Of a stretch of 64,000 nt of DNA, positions 1 through 8,217 are shown in pieces. A program made the position numbers and the translations under genes. The notes beneath the pieces are model-generated. The model was not told the DNA's origin and did no database searches. It saw only the letters and a list, made by a program, of their open reading frames with translations. Location of the stretch: positions 124,001-188,000 of the forward strand of contig NZ_JBATVG010000015.1 in NCBI RefSeq assembly GCF_049671645.1, written 5' to 3'. This DNA is from Castellaniella sp049671645 (lineage in GTDB: Bacteria; Pseudomonadota; Gammaproteobacteria; Burkholderiales; Burkholderiaceae_B). The stretch's first letter is position 1. Every line of letters begins with the position of its first letter.

Positions 1-492
1 GTCGAGCTTTCCCTGACCGGCAAAGTGCCTGCATTGGTTCAGGGGGATTTCGCCCTGGCCGAGTCATCAGCCATCGTCGAGTACGTCGACGAGGCCTTCC
101 AGGGCCCCGCGCTGTACCCGCGCGATGCGCGCCAACGGGCTCGCGCCCGCCAGATCCAGGCCTGGGTGCGCACGGATTTGGCCGCGCTGCGCCAGGAACG
201 CTCATCCGAGATCCTGTTCAGCCGGCCGGCCCAGCCGTTGCCGGCCCTGACTCCGGCCGCGTCGCAAGCGGCGGAAAAACTCCTGTCGGTGGCCGGGCGG
301 CTGGTGCCGCAGGCCGGCAAGCACTTGTTCGGCGCCTGGTGCATCGCCGATTTCGAGCTGGCCTTCATGCTGAATCGCCTGGTTTCGGGCGGCGACCCCG
401 TCCCCCGGGTCCTGGAGGATTACGTCCACGAGCAATGGGGCCGGTCTTCCGTCCAGCGCTGGGTCGGCTTCCATGAACGGCAGCAGGCCTGA
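1..492 (+). CDS. yfcF: Glutathione S-transferase, YfcF type (5' end cut off by window)
   Basis: The reading frame is open from base 1, so the true start lies outside the window. The visible part begins in the thioredoxin-like N-terminal domain with VPALVQGDFALAESSAIVEY, the GST segment in which the E-S pair binds the glutathione gamma-glutamyl group. It continues into an all-helical C-terminal domain with RARARQIQAW and FGAWCIADFELAFMLNRL. Both stretches closely resemble E. coli YfcF, a cytosolic glutathione transferase with peroxidase-like activity linked to oxidative stress. About 160 of roughly 210 residues are present. The family is clear; the in vivo substrate is not known from sequence. 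Confidence 0.85.
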   Translation, partial: VELSLTGKVPALVQGDFALAESSAIVEYVDEAFQGPALYPRDARQRARARQIQAWVRTDLAALRQERSSEILFSRPAQPLPALTPAASQAAEKLLSVAGRLVPQAGKHLFGAWCIADFELAFMLNRLVSGGDPVPRVLEDYVHEQWGRSSVQRWVGFHERQQA

Positions 493-727
493 ACGCCGTC
501 GTCCAGGCACGCGGTTGAAAGGGGCGCATGGTTCATGCGCCATGCCCCCCGAAGGTATATTGCTTTGCATATCAATAATAAGAATATTTCATCGATAAAA
601 GCATACTTTCCCGTCTTTTTATCCCTAAACTATTCAGCAGTCCGATATCGCATGGCAGCGGCACGCCAAGGGCTCCGGCCCCTCGCGCTCCCCACCCCCG
701 CTGCTCGATAACGAGCCAGGAGACTGC

Positions 728-2620
728 ATGAAATACCATCACCATGAATACGTGTCCCGCGACCCGCGGATACAGGACCCGGCAGGGACCGGCATCAACC
801 GGCCGGACGATCCGCCCGACGAGGTCGATGTGCTGATTGTCGGAGCGGGACCGGCCGGCATGATCGCCGCCGCCCAGCTGTCGCAGTTCTCCGGCGTCAA
901 CACGCGCATCGTCGATCGCAGGGCTTCCCGACTGGAAGTGGGGCTGGCCGATGGCATGCAGAAGCGCAGTCTGGAGACCTTCGATGCCTTCGGCTTCGCC
1001 GAACCGCTGATGGCGGAAGCCTGCCATGTGACGGAAACGGCCTTCTGGAAACCGGACCCGGCGTCTCCTGAGCACATACACCGCGTCTCCCGCCTGGACG
1101 AGGACCCCAACAAGGTCAGCGAATATCCGCACCTGACGGTCAATCACGCCCGCGTGCTGGATTATTTCGCCGAATTCATGGCGCATTCGCCTACTCGGAT
1201 GAAACCGGATTACGGCCTGGAATTCCAGGGACTGACCATCGCGCCGTCGGGCGATCACCCGGTCGAGGTCAAGCTGGCATACAGCGCAGGTCCGAAAGCA
1301 GGGCAGGAGCGCACGATCCGCGCCAAATACGTGATCGGCTCGGACGGCGCCCACAGCGGCGTGCGCAAGGCTCTGGGATGGCGGCTGCAGGGAGAATCCG
1401 CCAATCATGCCTGGGGCGTGATGGATATCCTCGCCGACACGAACTTTCCGGACATCCGCGTGAAATGCGCCATCCAGTCCGAATCCCACGGCAATATTCT
1501 GCTCATTCCGCGCGAGGGCGGGTTTCTGTTCCGCCTGTATGTCGATCTCGGGGATGTGGGGGCCGGCGACCAGGGCGCAATCCGCCGCACGCCCGTCGAG
1601 CAGACCATCGCCCGGGCGCAACAGATCTTCCACCCCTATCGCCTGGACGTCCGCCATGTGGCCTGGTACAGCGTCTACGAAGTCGGACACAGGCTGTGCG
1701 AGCGTTTCGACGATGTGCCGCAGGATCAGGTCGGACGCCGGATGCCCCGGGTGTTCATCGCCGGCGACGCAGCCCACACCCATAGCGCCAAGGCCGGGCA
1801 GGGGACCAATGCCTCCATGCAGGACGGCTTCAACCTGGGCTGGAAGCTGGGTCACGTCCTGGAAGGCAGAAGCCCGGAGACGCTGCTGGCGACCTATTCG
1901 GCCGAGCGGCAGAAAATCGGCCGGGACCTGATCGATCAGGACAAGCACTGGGCCGCCCAGATGGCCAAGGCTCCGGAGGATTTCGCCAGCCAGGCCGAGT
2001 TCGAGGAAGCCTATTTGCGGATCAACGAGTTCGCGCAGGGTTTCATGACCCGATACGAATCCTCCATGATCACCGCGACGGCGCAAGACCAGGCCCTGGC
2101 CACGGGATTCCCCATCGGCAAGCGCTTCTGGTCGGCCGAGGTGATGCGGGTCGCGGATGCCAATCGCCGCCATCTGGGCCACGAAGCCAAGGCCGATGGA
2201 CGCTGGCGTCTGTACGTCTTCGCCGACGGCGCATCGCCGGGAGAGGACTCGCCGGCAGCTGCGCTGGGGCGTTGGCTGGCGCAGTCCCCCGAATCGCCGA
2301 TTCTCCGGTTCACGCCGGCGGGGGCGGACGAAAACGCCAGGTTCGACATCAAGATCATCTATCAGCAGAACCACACGCAGATCGACATCGGTCAAGTTCC
2401 GGCCGTTTTCACACCTCGCATGGGCCCCTATCGCCTGGCGGATTATGAAAATATCTACGCGGCTCTGCCGGAGACTGATATCTTTGATCTGCGCGGAATC
2501 GACCGGCGCGGCGCGCTGATCATCGTGCGCCCTGACCAGTACGTCGCCAACGTGCTTCCCTTGGGCGCGACGGAGCGCCTGGCGGCATTCATCCGGGCCA
2601 TTGCTTTACCCCAACGTTAA
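728..2620 (+). CDS. FAD-dependent aromatic hydroxylase (3-hydroxybenzoate 4-monooxygenase / phenol 2-monooxygenase family)
   Basis: A 630-residue single-component flavoprotein hydroxylase expected to use NADPH and O2 to hydroxylate a phenolic ring in the cytoplasm. It shows the Rossmann FAD motif DVLIVGAGPAGM (about residues 35-46), the DG motif YVIGSDGAHSGVR (about 200-212) and the second FAD motif RVFIAGDAAHTHSAKAGQG (about 340-358). It ends in the thioredoxin-like C-terminal domain of phenol hydroxylases. Length and sequence are very close to Comamonas MobA (3-hydroxybenzoate 4-hydroxylase, about 640 aa), so 3-hydroxybenzoate to protocatechuate is the leading guess. An AGGAGA ribosome site precedes the ATG. 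A periplasmic binding protein and a LysR regulator follow on the same strand, suggesting one inducible unit. No ring-cleavage gene is nearby. Confidence 0.85.
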   Translation: MKYHHHEYVSRDPRIQDPAGTGINRPDDPPDEVDVLIVGAGPAGMIAAAQLSQFSGVNTRIVDRRASRLEVGLADGMQKRSLETFDAFGFAEPLMAEACHVTETAFWKPDPASPEHIHRVSRLDEDPNKVSEYPHLTVNHARVLDYFAEFMAHSPTRMKPDYGLEFQGLTIAPSGDHPVEVKLAYSAGPKAGQERTIRAKYVIGSDGAHSGVRKALGWRLQGESANHAWGVMDILADTNFPDIRVKCAIQSESHGNILLIPREGGFLFRLYVDLGDVGAGDQGAIRRTPVEQTIARAQQIFHPYRLDVRHVAWYSVYEVGHRLCERFDDVPQDQVGRRMPRVFIAGDAAHTHSAKAGQGTNASMQDGFNLGWKLGHVLEGRSPETLLATYSAERQKIGRDLIDQDKHWAAQMAKAPEDFASQAEFEEAYLRINEFAQGFMTRYESSMITATAQDQALATGFPIGKRFWSAEVMRVADANRRHLGHEAKADGRWRLYVFADGASPGEDSPAAALGRWLAQSPESPILRFTPAGADENARFDIKIIYQQNHTQIDIGQVPAVFTPRMGPYRLADYENIYAALPETDIFDLRGIDRRGALIIVRPDQYVANVLPLGATERLAAFIRAIALPQR

Positions 2621-2643
2621 AACCAGAAAACAGGAGACAAATC

Positions 2644-3819
2644 ATGAAATTCGGCATGAAGCTGGGAGCCGTCGCACTATCCATGAGCGCGGCGCTGAGC
2701 GTCGGCGCTGCCCAGGCGAAAGACCTTACGGTGGGCCTGGTCCTGTCGGTGTCGGGGCCGTTCGCCGACTACGGCAGGCAGATCCAGAACGGCATCCACC
2801 TGTATATGGCGGAACACGGCGACACGGTGGCGGGCCGCAAGATCAAATTGATCGTCAAGGACGATACCGGCATCGCGCCGGCGGTGGCCAAGCGCCAGGC
2901 GCAGGAACTGCTGATCAAGGACAAAGTCGACATCCTGGCGGGATTCGATCTGACGCCGAATGCTTTTTCCGTCGCCCCGCTGGCGACCGAGGCCAAGGTG
3001 CCGATGATCGTCATGAACGCGGCCACCTCGTCCATCACCGAAAAGTCGCCCTACATCGCCCGCGTGTCGATGACCTTGCCGCAAAGCTCCTGGGCCATGG
3101 CCCAGTGGGCCTACAAGAACGGCATTCATTCGGCCTACATCCTGGTGGCGGATTACGGCCCCGGCCACGATGCGCAGGAACAATTCAAGAAGACGTTCAC
3201 GGCGCTGGGCGGCAAGATCATGGGCGAAGTCCGCACGCCCGTCAGCACGGCGGATTACTCGCCCTTTCTGCAGCGCGTGAAAGACATCAAGCCGGCGGCG
3301 CTCTTCTTCTTCGTGCCGCCGGGCAGCTCCATGGTCTCGCTGATCAAGAACTTCCGGGAACTGGGGCTGGACAAACTGGGCATCAAAGCCATGGGGCCGG
3401 GCGACATGACGGATGAAAATTCCCTGCCGGCGCTGGGCGACGCAGCCCTGGGCATGATCACGGCCTTTCATTATTCGGCCGCCCACGATTCGCCGCAAAA
3501 CAAGGCGTTCGTGGCCGCCTACGCCAAGAGCTTCCCGGGCGACGCCCCGAATTTCATGTCCATCGGCGGCTACGACGGCATGCAGCTGATCTACAAGGCC
3601 CTGGAAAAGACCAACGGGGACGCCGGCGGCGATGCCTTCATGGCAGCGGTCAAAGGCATGAAATGGGAAAGCCCGCGTGGTCCGGTGGAGATCGATCCCA
3701 ATACCCGCGACATCATCCAGAACGAATACATCCGCAAGCTGGAACGCGTCGACGGCACGCTGCAGAACGTCGAATTCGACACCTTCAAAGCGGTGAAAGA
3801 CCCGGGAAAGCAGGGCTGA
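2644..3819 (+). CDS. ABC transporter periplasmic substrate-binding protein (LivJ/branched-chain amino acid family)
   Basis: A 391-residue type I periplasmic binding protein. The N-terminus is a signal peptide ending at about AAQAKD. The mature part begins LTVGLVLSVSGPFADYG, typical of the Peripla_BP_6 (HAAT) family whose members bind amino acids, amides or aromatic acids. It lies 23 nt after the hydroxylase with an AGGAGA site before its ATG, so the two are probably co-transcribed. The likely ligand is therefore the aromatic substrate of that enzyme, which is inference. No permease or ATPase subunit of this family is in the window, so this is an orphan binding protein. Confidence 0.85.
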   Translation: MKFGMKLGAVALSMSAALSVGAAQAKDLTVGLVLSVSGPFADYGRQIQNGIHLYMAEHGDTVAGRKIKLIVKDDTGIAPAVAKRQAQELLIKDKVDILAGFDLTPNAFSVAPLATEAKVPMIVMNAATSSITEKSPYIARVSMTLPQSSWAMAQWAYKNGIHSAYILVADYGPGHDAQEQFKKTFTALGGKIMGEVRTPVSTADYSPFLQRVKDIKPAALFFFVPPGSSMVSLIKNFRELGLDKLGIKAMGPGDMTDENSLPALGDAALGMITAFHYSAAHDSPQNKAFVAAYAKSFPGDAPNFMSIGGYDGMQLIYKALEKTNGDAGGDAFMAAVKGMKWESPRGPVEIDPNTRDIIQNEYIRKLERVDGTLQNVEFDTFKAVKDPGKQG

Positions 3820-3873
3820 TGACAGCACTGGCGCTCCATCCGGGAACGCGCATGGATACGGTCGCGACGAGCC

Positions 3874-4839
3874 ATGGGATCTGACTGGACCGACCGCGTC
3901 CGCCTGCGCCACCTGAGGTTCCTGCTGAGCCTGGCGCAGACGCGCAACCTGAGCCATTCGGCCTCGGCCCTGCACACCACGCAGCCAGCCCTGTCCAAAT
4001 GGCTCAAGGACCTGGAAGCCGATATCGGCCTGACGCTGTTCGACAGACACGCCCGCGGCCTCACGCCCACGCCGCACGGCCAGACCCTGATCGATCACGC
4101 CCGGCGCATCGAGGCGCAGCTGGATCGCGCCGCCGCCGACATGAAGATCCTCAGCGAAGGCGGGGCGGGGCACGTCGCACTGGGAGCTTCGGGGGTGGCC
4201 GCCACGGAAGCCGGGCCGTTGTCGGTTCTTGAGATGGCCGCCCGCATGCCGGAATTGCGCATCGATCTGGTGGAAGGCTCCATGGACCTGCTCCTGGGGC
4301 AGTTGGCGCAGGGAGATCTGGATATTGTCCTTGGCCGCACGGTCGAGGTGCCCGAAGACCTTCCTGCCTTCAATACGGAAGTTCTTTACACGGAGCCCGT
4401 CGATCTGGTGACGCGGTGCGACCACCCTCTGCTGCGACAAGCCGAGATCGGCTGGGGCGACGTCCAGCAATACCAATGGATCGTCTGGCCCAAAGGTTCG
4501 CCGATCCGCAAGGCGCTCGAAGACGCGCTGGCGGCTGCGGACCGCAGGCTGCCGTCGAACTATATCGAATCCAATTCCGTGATCGCCAATGTGACCCTGT
4601 TGAACAACAGCGATGTGATTGGCACAGCCTCGCATCGGTCCGCATTGATCCTGTCCGACATGAACATGTTGCGGATTCTGCCGCTCAGGCCGCAAGGGAC
4701 CGGTTCGGTCTCGCTGTACTGGCGCAAAAACGAACGATTGCCGAAATCCGTGGAGCAGGCGCTGGACTGCATCCGCTGGGTGATCGAAACGGGCGAAAGC
4801 ACCGCCCGCACAACGCCGGATACCGGAAGCGCTTCCTGA
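3874..4839 (+). CDS. LysR-family transcriptional regulator
   Basis: A 321-residue LysR-type regulator. The N-terminal winged helix-turn-helix is at about residues 8-67 (RHLRFLLSLAQTRNLSHSAS... TQPALSKWLKDLE...GLTLFDRHARGLTPT) and the effector-binding domain runs from about 95 to 305. It lies 54 nt downstream of the binding-protein gene and in the same direction, rather than divergent as is more usual. The natural reading is that it controls the hydroxylase/binding-protein pair in response to an aromatic compound. The ligand cannot be read from the sequence. Confidence 0.85.
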   Translation: MGSDWTDRVRLRHLRFLLSLAQTRNLSHSASALHTTQPALSKWLKDLEADIGLTLFDRHARGLTPTPHGQTLIDHARRIEAQLDRAAADMKILSEGGAGHVALGASGVAATEAGPLSVLEMAARMPELRIDLVEGSMDLLLGQLAQGDLDIVLGRTVEVPEDLPAFNTEVLYTEPVDLVTRCDHPLLRQAEIGWGDVQQYQWIVWPKGSPIRKALEDALAAADRRLPSNYIESNSVIANVTLLNNSDVIGTASHRSALILSDMNMLRILPLRPQGTGSVSLYWRKNERLPKSVEQALDCIRWVIETGESTARTTPDTGSAS

Positions 4840-5007
4840 GCCTGGTTTCGTCCGGGTAGCGTTGATGCATTTTAGACTTTACATAATACACATTATGCGA
4901 ATTAAAGAGTGGACGGAGGCGGCGGGACTCTGACCATTTCCCAGCCCGGGAACAGCTCCCGGAATCTCCCATTGATCGACCACGACCTCCGAACGGATCA
5001 AGGTAAG

Positions 5008-5859
5008 ATGCTAAGTCTCCCCGTCCTTCCGCCAACACCGTCCATCGTCATGCGCATGAATCCCTCGACCCTGATCGGCATTGTCGCCAGCATCCTGCTG
5101 CTGGCCGTGGTGCTGGTGTTTTCCGCCGAAGATCCGCAACTGTTCATCGATTTGCCTGGGCTGGGCATCGTGCTGCTGGGCACGGCCGCGGCCACCTTCA
5201 TCGCTTATCCGCTGCGCGAGGTCATGCGCGTCTTCGGCCTGATCCGCAGCGTCGTGCATCACGAACAGCTCCATGTCGAGCGCGACCTCGAAGACCTGGT
5301 CCAGGTTTCCAAGATCTGGATGCAAAGCGATATCCGGGCCGTCGAGCAGGCGCTGGAAAAAGTCTCCAACCCCTTTCTGCGCAGCGGCGTCCAACTGGTC
5401 ATCGACAATGTCCCGGAACCGGACATCATGGACCTGCTGCAATGGCGCATCGCCCGCATGAAAGCGAAGGAACACGCCGAAGCGCAGTTGTTTCGCGTCA
5501 TGGCGGGCTTCGCCCCGGCGTTCGGCATGGTCGGCACGCTGGTAGGCCTGGTCAATCTGCTGTTCCTGCTGGGAGACGGCGACATCACGGCCATCGGTCG
5601 CCAGATGGCGCTGGCCCTGATGACCACGTTCTACGGGGTGCTGCTGGCCAACCTGCTGTTCAAGCCCATTGCCGTCAAGCTCGAGCGCCGCACGGAACAA
5701 CGGCTGGTGCTGATGAACACCATCATGCAGGGCATTTCCATGATGAGCCAGAAGCGCAGTCCCGCCCTGATGCGCGAAACGCTCAAGGCCTTCGTGGCCG
5801 ACGTGCGCGATGAAATCAAGGACAGCGAAGCCGCGCCTCGCGCGGAACAGGCTTCATGA
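5008..5859 (+). CDS. MotA/PomA-like proton channel protein
   Basis: An inner-membrane protein of the MotA family that couples ion flow to work. Hydrophobic segments lie near the N-terminus (STLIGIVASILLLAVVLVF; then GLGIVLLGTAAATFIAYPL) and in the C-terminal half (GFAPAFGMVGTLVGLVNLLFLL and MALALMTTFYGVLLANLLFKPIA), the two latter carrying the conserved Pro and Gly-rich motifs. A cytoplasmic loop separates the pairs. The chosen ATG follows AAGG closely; in-frame ATGs at 5050 and 5056 are equally possible and give the usual MNPSTLIG start. Its stop overlaps the next gene (ATGA), so the two form a stator-like pair. No other flagellar genes are nearby, so the pair may power a second stator or another envelope machine. 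Confidence 0.8.
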   Translation: MLSLPVLPPTPSIVMRMNPSTLIGIVASILLLAVVLVFSAEDPQLFIDLPGLGIVLLGTAAATFIAYPLREVMRVFGLIRSVVHHEQLHVERDLEDLVQVSKIWMQSDIRAVEQALEKVSNPFLRSGVQLVIDNVPEPDIMDLLQWRIARMKAKEHAEAQLFRVMAGFAPAFGMVGTLVGLVNLLFLLGDGDITAIGRQMALALMTTFYGVLLANLLFKPIAVKLERRTEQRLVLMNTIMQGISMMSQKRSPALMRETLKAFVADVRDEIKDSEAAPRAEQAS

Positions 5860-7106
5860 GATCCGGCCCGCTTGAACTGCAGCCTGCCCGCGAGTTCGCG
5901 CAGCGCATGCACGAACTGGAAGCCGAGCTGCAACGGGCCCGCCGGGCCCAGCGCCGGCTGAAAGCCGATCCGGACGCCCCCTCGCGCTGGGGGCTGGAAA
6001 GCCGCGCCCCCGCTCAGCAGGAGGAAGGCTGGTTCCTGACCTACCTGGACATGATGACCCTGTTGCTGGTCGCCATGATCGTCATGCTGGCGTTTTCCGG
6101 GGGCATGATGCGGCACGGCGGGGAAGCCGCGGCAAAGCTGGCGCTTCATCCGCCGCTGGCCGCGCATCCGGCGCCGGACGCGGGCGCTCCCGCGCCCCCC
6201 GCTCCGGCGACGCCTCCGGGAGTCGAGGACCGCCCGGACGACATTCCGGCGCCGGAGGCCGCATTCCCCTACCCGGCGGCCCCGGCGGATGCATTCGAAC
6301 AGTCCGCCTATCCGTCCAAGGCCGTGGCCGCCCTAGCCTCCGCCTATCCGACGCCGATGGATCTGGCCCCCAAGCGCCCTGTCGAAGCGGCTCCTGCTCC
6401 CGCAGCCGCCGCGGCACCGCCGCAAGCGGACGCCGGCGCAACGGTTCCCCCCACCCCTCCGGCACCGGCAAGCCCGCTCGTCGCGCCTGTCGTCACCGCC
6501 ACGCCGGCGGCAGCGCCAGGCCCGGCGGTCGCTCCCGCGGCAGCCACGCATCCGGCGGAGCCGCCCCCGGCTCCGGCCGACAAGCCTGCCAATGCGCAAT
6601 CGGAAGGCCAGTCGCTGGCAGCCGCCCTGCCTCTGGACGAACTGGGCAGCGAGGTCGAAGTCATCGTCAACAAACGGTCGGTCAGCTTGCGGATCAATAG
6701 CGAGATTCTCTTTGGCACAGGCCAGGCCGACCTGAGCCCGCACGGCCTGGCCGTGCTCAAGCGCATGGCGGAAGTCCTGGGCAAGGGAGGCTACGACATC
6801 ATGGTCGAAGGCCATACGGATTCCGTCCCCGTGCGCAATAATGGCCGCTACCCGTCCAATTGGGAGTTGTCCAGCGCCCGGGCGGGCAGCGTGGTGCGTT
6901 ATTTCCAGGCCAATGGCATCGACAAGGCGCACCTGAAGGCGGTCGGCTATGCCGATACCCGGCCGATCGCCAGCAACCGGGACGCCGAAGGCCGCGCCCG
7001 CAATCGCCGTGTGGAACTGGTGATCGAGAAGCCCGAGCCCGTAGCCGCCGGGGGGACGAAAAAAGCCGCGCAGACGGACGCGCCGCCTGCGGCTCCAAGG
7101 CCTTAA
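5856..7106 (+). CDS. MotB-like OmpA-domain stator protein with long Ala/Pro linker
   Basis: A 416-residue partner of the MotA-like protein. Cytoplasmic residues 1-55 are charged. One transmembrane segment, WFLTYLDMMTLLLVAMIVML (about 57-76), carries the Asp that in MotB binds the translocated ion. A linker of about 200 residues made almost only of Ala and Pro follows (about 85-270). The C-terminal OmpA/MotB peptidoglycan-binding domain (about 280-400) includes VEGHTDSVPV, NWELSSARAGSVVRYF and RARNRRVELVI. The linker is much longer than in flagellar MotB (total about 300 aa). This would let the anchoring domain span a large distance or stay mobile. It is translationally coupled to the upstream gene. 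Confidence 0.82.
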   Translation: MRSGPLELQPAREFAQRMHELEAELQRARRAQRRLKADPDAPSRWGLESRAPAQQEEGWFLTYLDMMTLLLVAMIVMLAFSGGMMRHGGEAAAKLALHPPLAAHPAPDAGAPAPPAPATPPGVEDRPDDIPAPEAAFPYPAAPADAFEQSAYPSKAVAALASAYPTPMDLAPKRPVEAAPAPAAAAAPPQADAGATVPPTPPAPASPLVAPVVTATPAAAPGPAVAPAAATHPAEPPPAPADKPANAQSEGQSLAAALPLDELGSEVEVIVNKRSVSLRINSEILFGTGQADLSPHGLAVLKRMAEVLGKGGYDIMVEGHTDSVPVRNNGRYPSNWELSSARAGSVVRYFQANGIDKAHLKAVGYADTRPIASNRDAEGRARNRRVELVIEKPEPVAAGGTKKAAQTDAPPAAPRP

Positions 7107-7164
7107 GTCACCGTTTGGCCAACCCGGGTACGGGCTGCCGCACCCCTCGGGAAAGACACAGGGG

Positions 7165-7593
7165 CTAATCCCTGGAAAAAGCCCGGCCCTGGAAATCGAC
7201 CGTGATCAGATTGCCATCCAGGGCCCCCATCCCCGGCGCGTTCAGGGGCATGCCGGGAGCGGCGACCCCCGGCACGGAGGTGTCGGCCAACAGCTTGCGG
7301 ACGACGGATGCCGGGACATGGCCTTCCACGATCTGGCCGCTGGATTCGACCCGGGCCGTATGGCAGGAAGCCAGGGCCATGGGCACGCCCAGACGGGACT
7401 TGACGGCCGCCATGTCGGCCGACGGGACCTCGCGCACCTCGAATCCCTCGGCGCGCATATGTTCGGCCCAGCCATGGCAGCAGCCGCAGTTCGGATCCTG
7501 GTAGACGGTGATGGCCTCGCCCGCCGTGGCATTCAGGCTCGACAGGGTGCCGGCGGCCAGCAGCCCGGCCAATACGAGTGATTTCATGCGCAT
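7165..7593 (-). CDS. DUF411 periplasmic metal-binding protein
   Basis: A 142-residue exported protein. The start MRMKSLVLAGLLAAG begins a signal peptide cleaved near NATAGE; the frame stays open further upstream but without a signal-like sequence. The mature part carries ITVYQDPNCGCCHGWAEHM, the Cys-x-Cys-Cys motif of DUF411 proteins, which are often found with copper-resistance genes and are thought to bind metal in the periplasm. No copper operon is adjacent. It is convergent with the MotB-like gene and followed on the same strand by nothing related. Confidence 0.82.
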   Translation of the reverse strand: MRMKSLVLAGLLAAGTLSSLNATAGEAITVYQDPNCGCCHGWAEHMRAEGFEVREVPSADMAAVKSRLGVPMALASCHTARVESSGQIVEGHVPASVVRKLLADTSVPGVAAPGMPLNAPGMGALDGNLITVDFQGRAFSRD

Positions 7594-7662
7594 GATTCCG
7601 TGTGTGATGAATAGTGCCTGCTTGGACGCGGGCAGGATGGATTTGGTTCCCAACGCCCGGAC

Positions 7663-7959
7663 TCAGGTCTGCTCGAAGCGGTCGTAGCGGCGCTCGGTGC
7701 GGATTTCTTCATGCTGCACGCCCGTCACGTGGGCGGCAGGCGGCCCCTGCAGCAGCCAGGACAGCATCTGATCCACGGCGCCATGGGACCCTTGCAGCAA
7801 TATCTCGACGCGGCCATCCGGCAGATTGCGGACCCAGCCGCCCAGTTTCAGTCCGTGCGCCTGACGCACGGTGGCGGCTCGGAACCCGACCCCCTGCACC
7901 TTGCCTTGAATGAAAACTGACAGGGTTTCGACGGTATCTGTAGGATGCAACGGTTTCAT
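7663..7959 (-). CDS. acyP: Acylphosphatase
   Basis: A 98-residue cytosolic enzyme that hydrolyses carboxyl-phosphate bonds of acylphosphates. The family signature is present as VFIQGKVQGVGFRAATVRQA, with the catalytic Arg in GVGFR, and GGWVRNLPDGRVEILLQG with the catalytic Asn. The chosen ATG gives the usual family length; the frame extends about 37 codons upstream in sequence that does not look like acylphosphatase. It stands alone between the DUF411 gene and a chemoreceptor. Confidence 0.88.
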   Translation of the reverse strand: MKPLHPTDTVETLSVFIQGKVQGVGFRAATVRQAHGLKLGGWVRNLPDGRVEILLQGSHGAVDQMLSWLLQGPPAAHVTGVQHEEIRTERRYDRFEQT

Positions 7960-8217
7960 GAATGGCAGGGACAGGTTCGGAACATGCCAGTATCCCATAT
8001 CCGGCATCGGCGGCAGGCCGACGCGCGCTTGACAGTCAGCGGATCGTGAAAGCTGGGGCGGGGAAAGCATGTTGATCTCCTGAAAGCCCGAGGACGCCGG
8101 CTCCTAGAATGTAACTGTTCATCGTGCCGGGCGGGCAACCTGCTTCGCGCCGCGGTCTGCCGGGCCAACCCTGCCGGGGCGTCCTATCCCGGGTTTCCTC
8201 ACAGCAAAGGTACCGCC

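Noticed and set aside
572..2395. Long antisense open frame opposite the aromatic hydroxylase
   Set aside because: It reads through a clear flavoprotein gene in a GC-rich region where antisense frames stay open by base composition; the protein has no recognisable fold. Similar shadows opposite xsc (17771-19942) and ppsA (55035-57788) were rejected for the same reason.
2677..4695. Long antisense frame across the binding-protein and LysR genes
   Set aside because: It spans two well-supported genes and their intergenic gap, and its His/Asp/Arg-rich translation is typical of reverse-strand GC artefacts.
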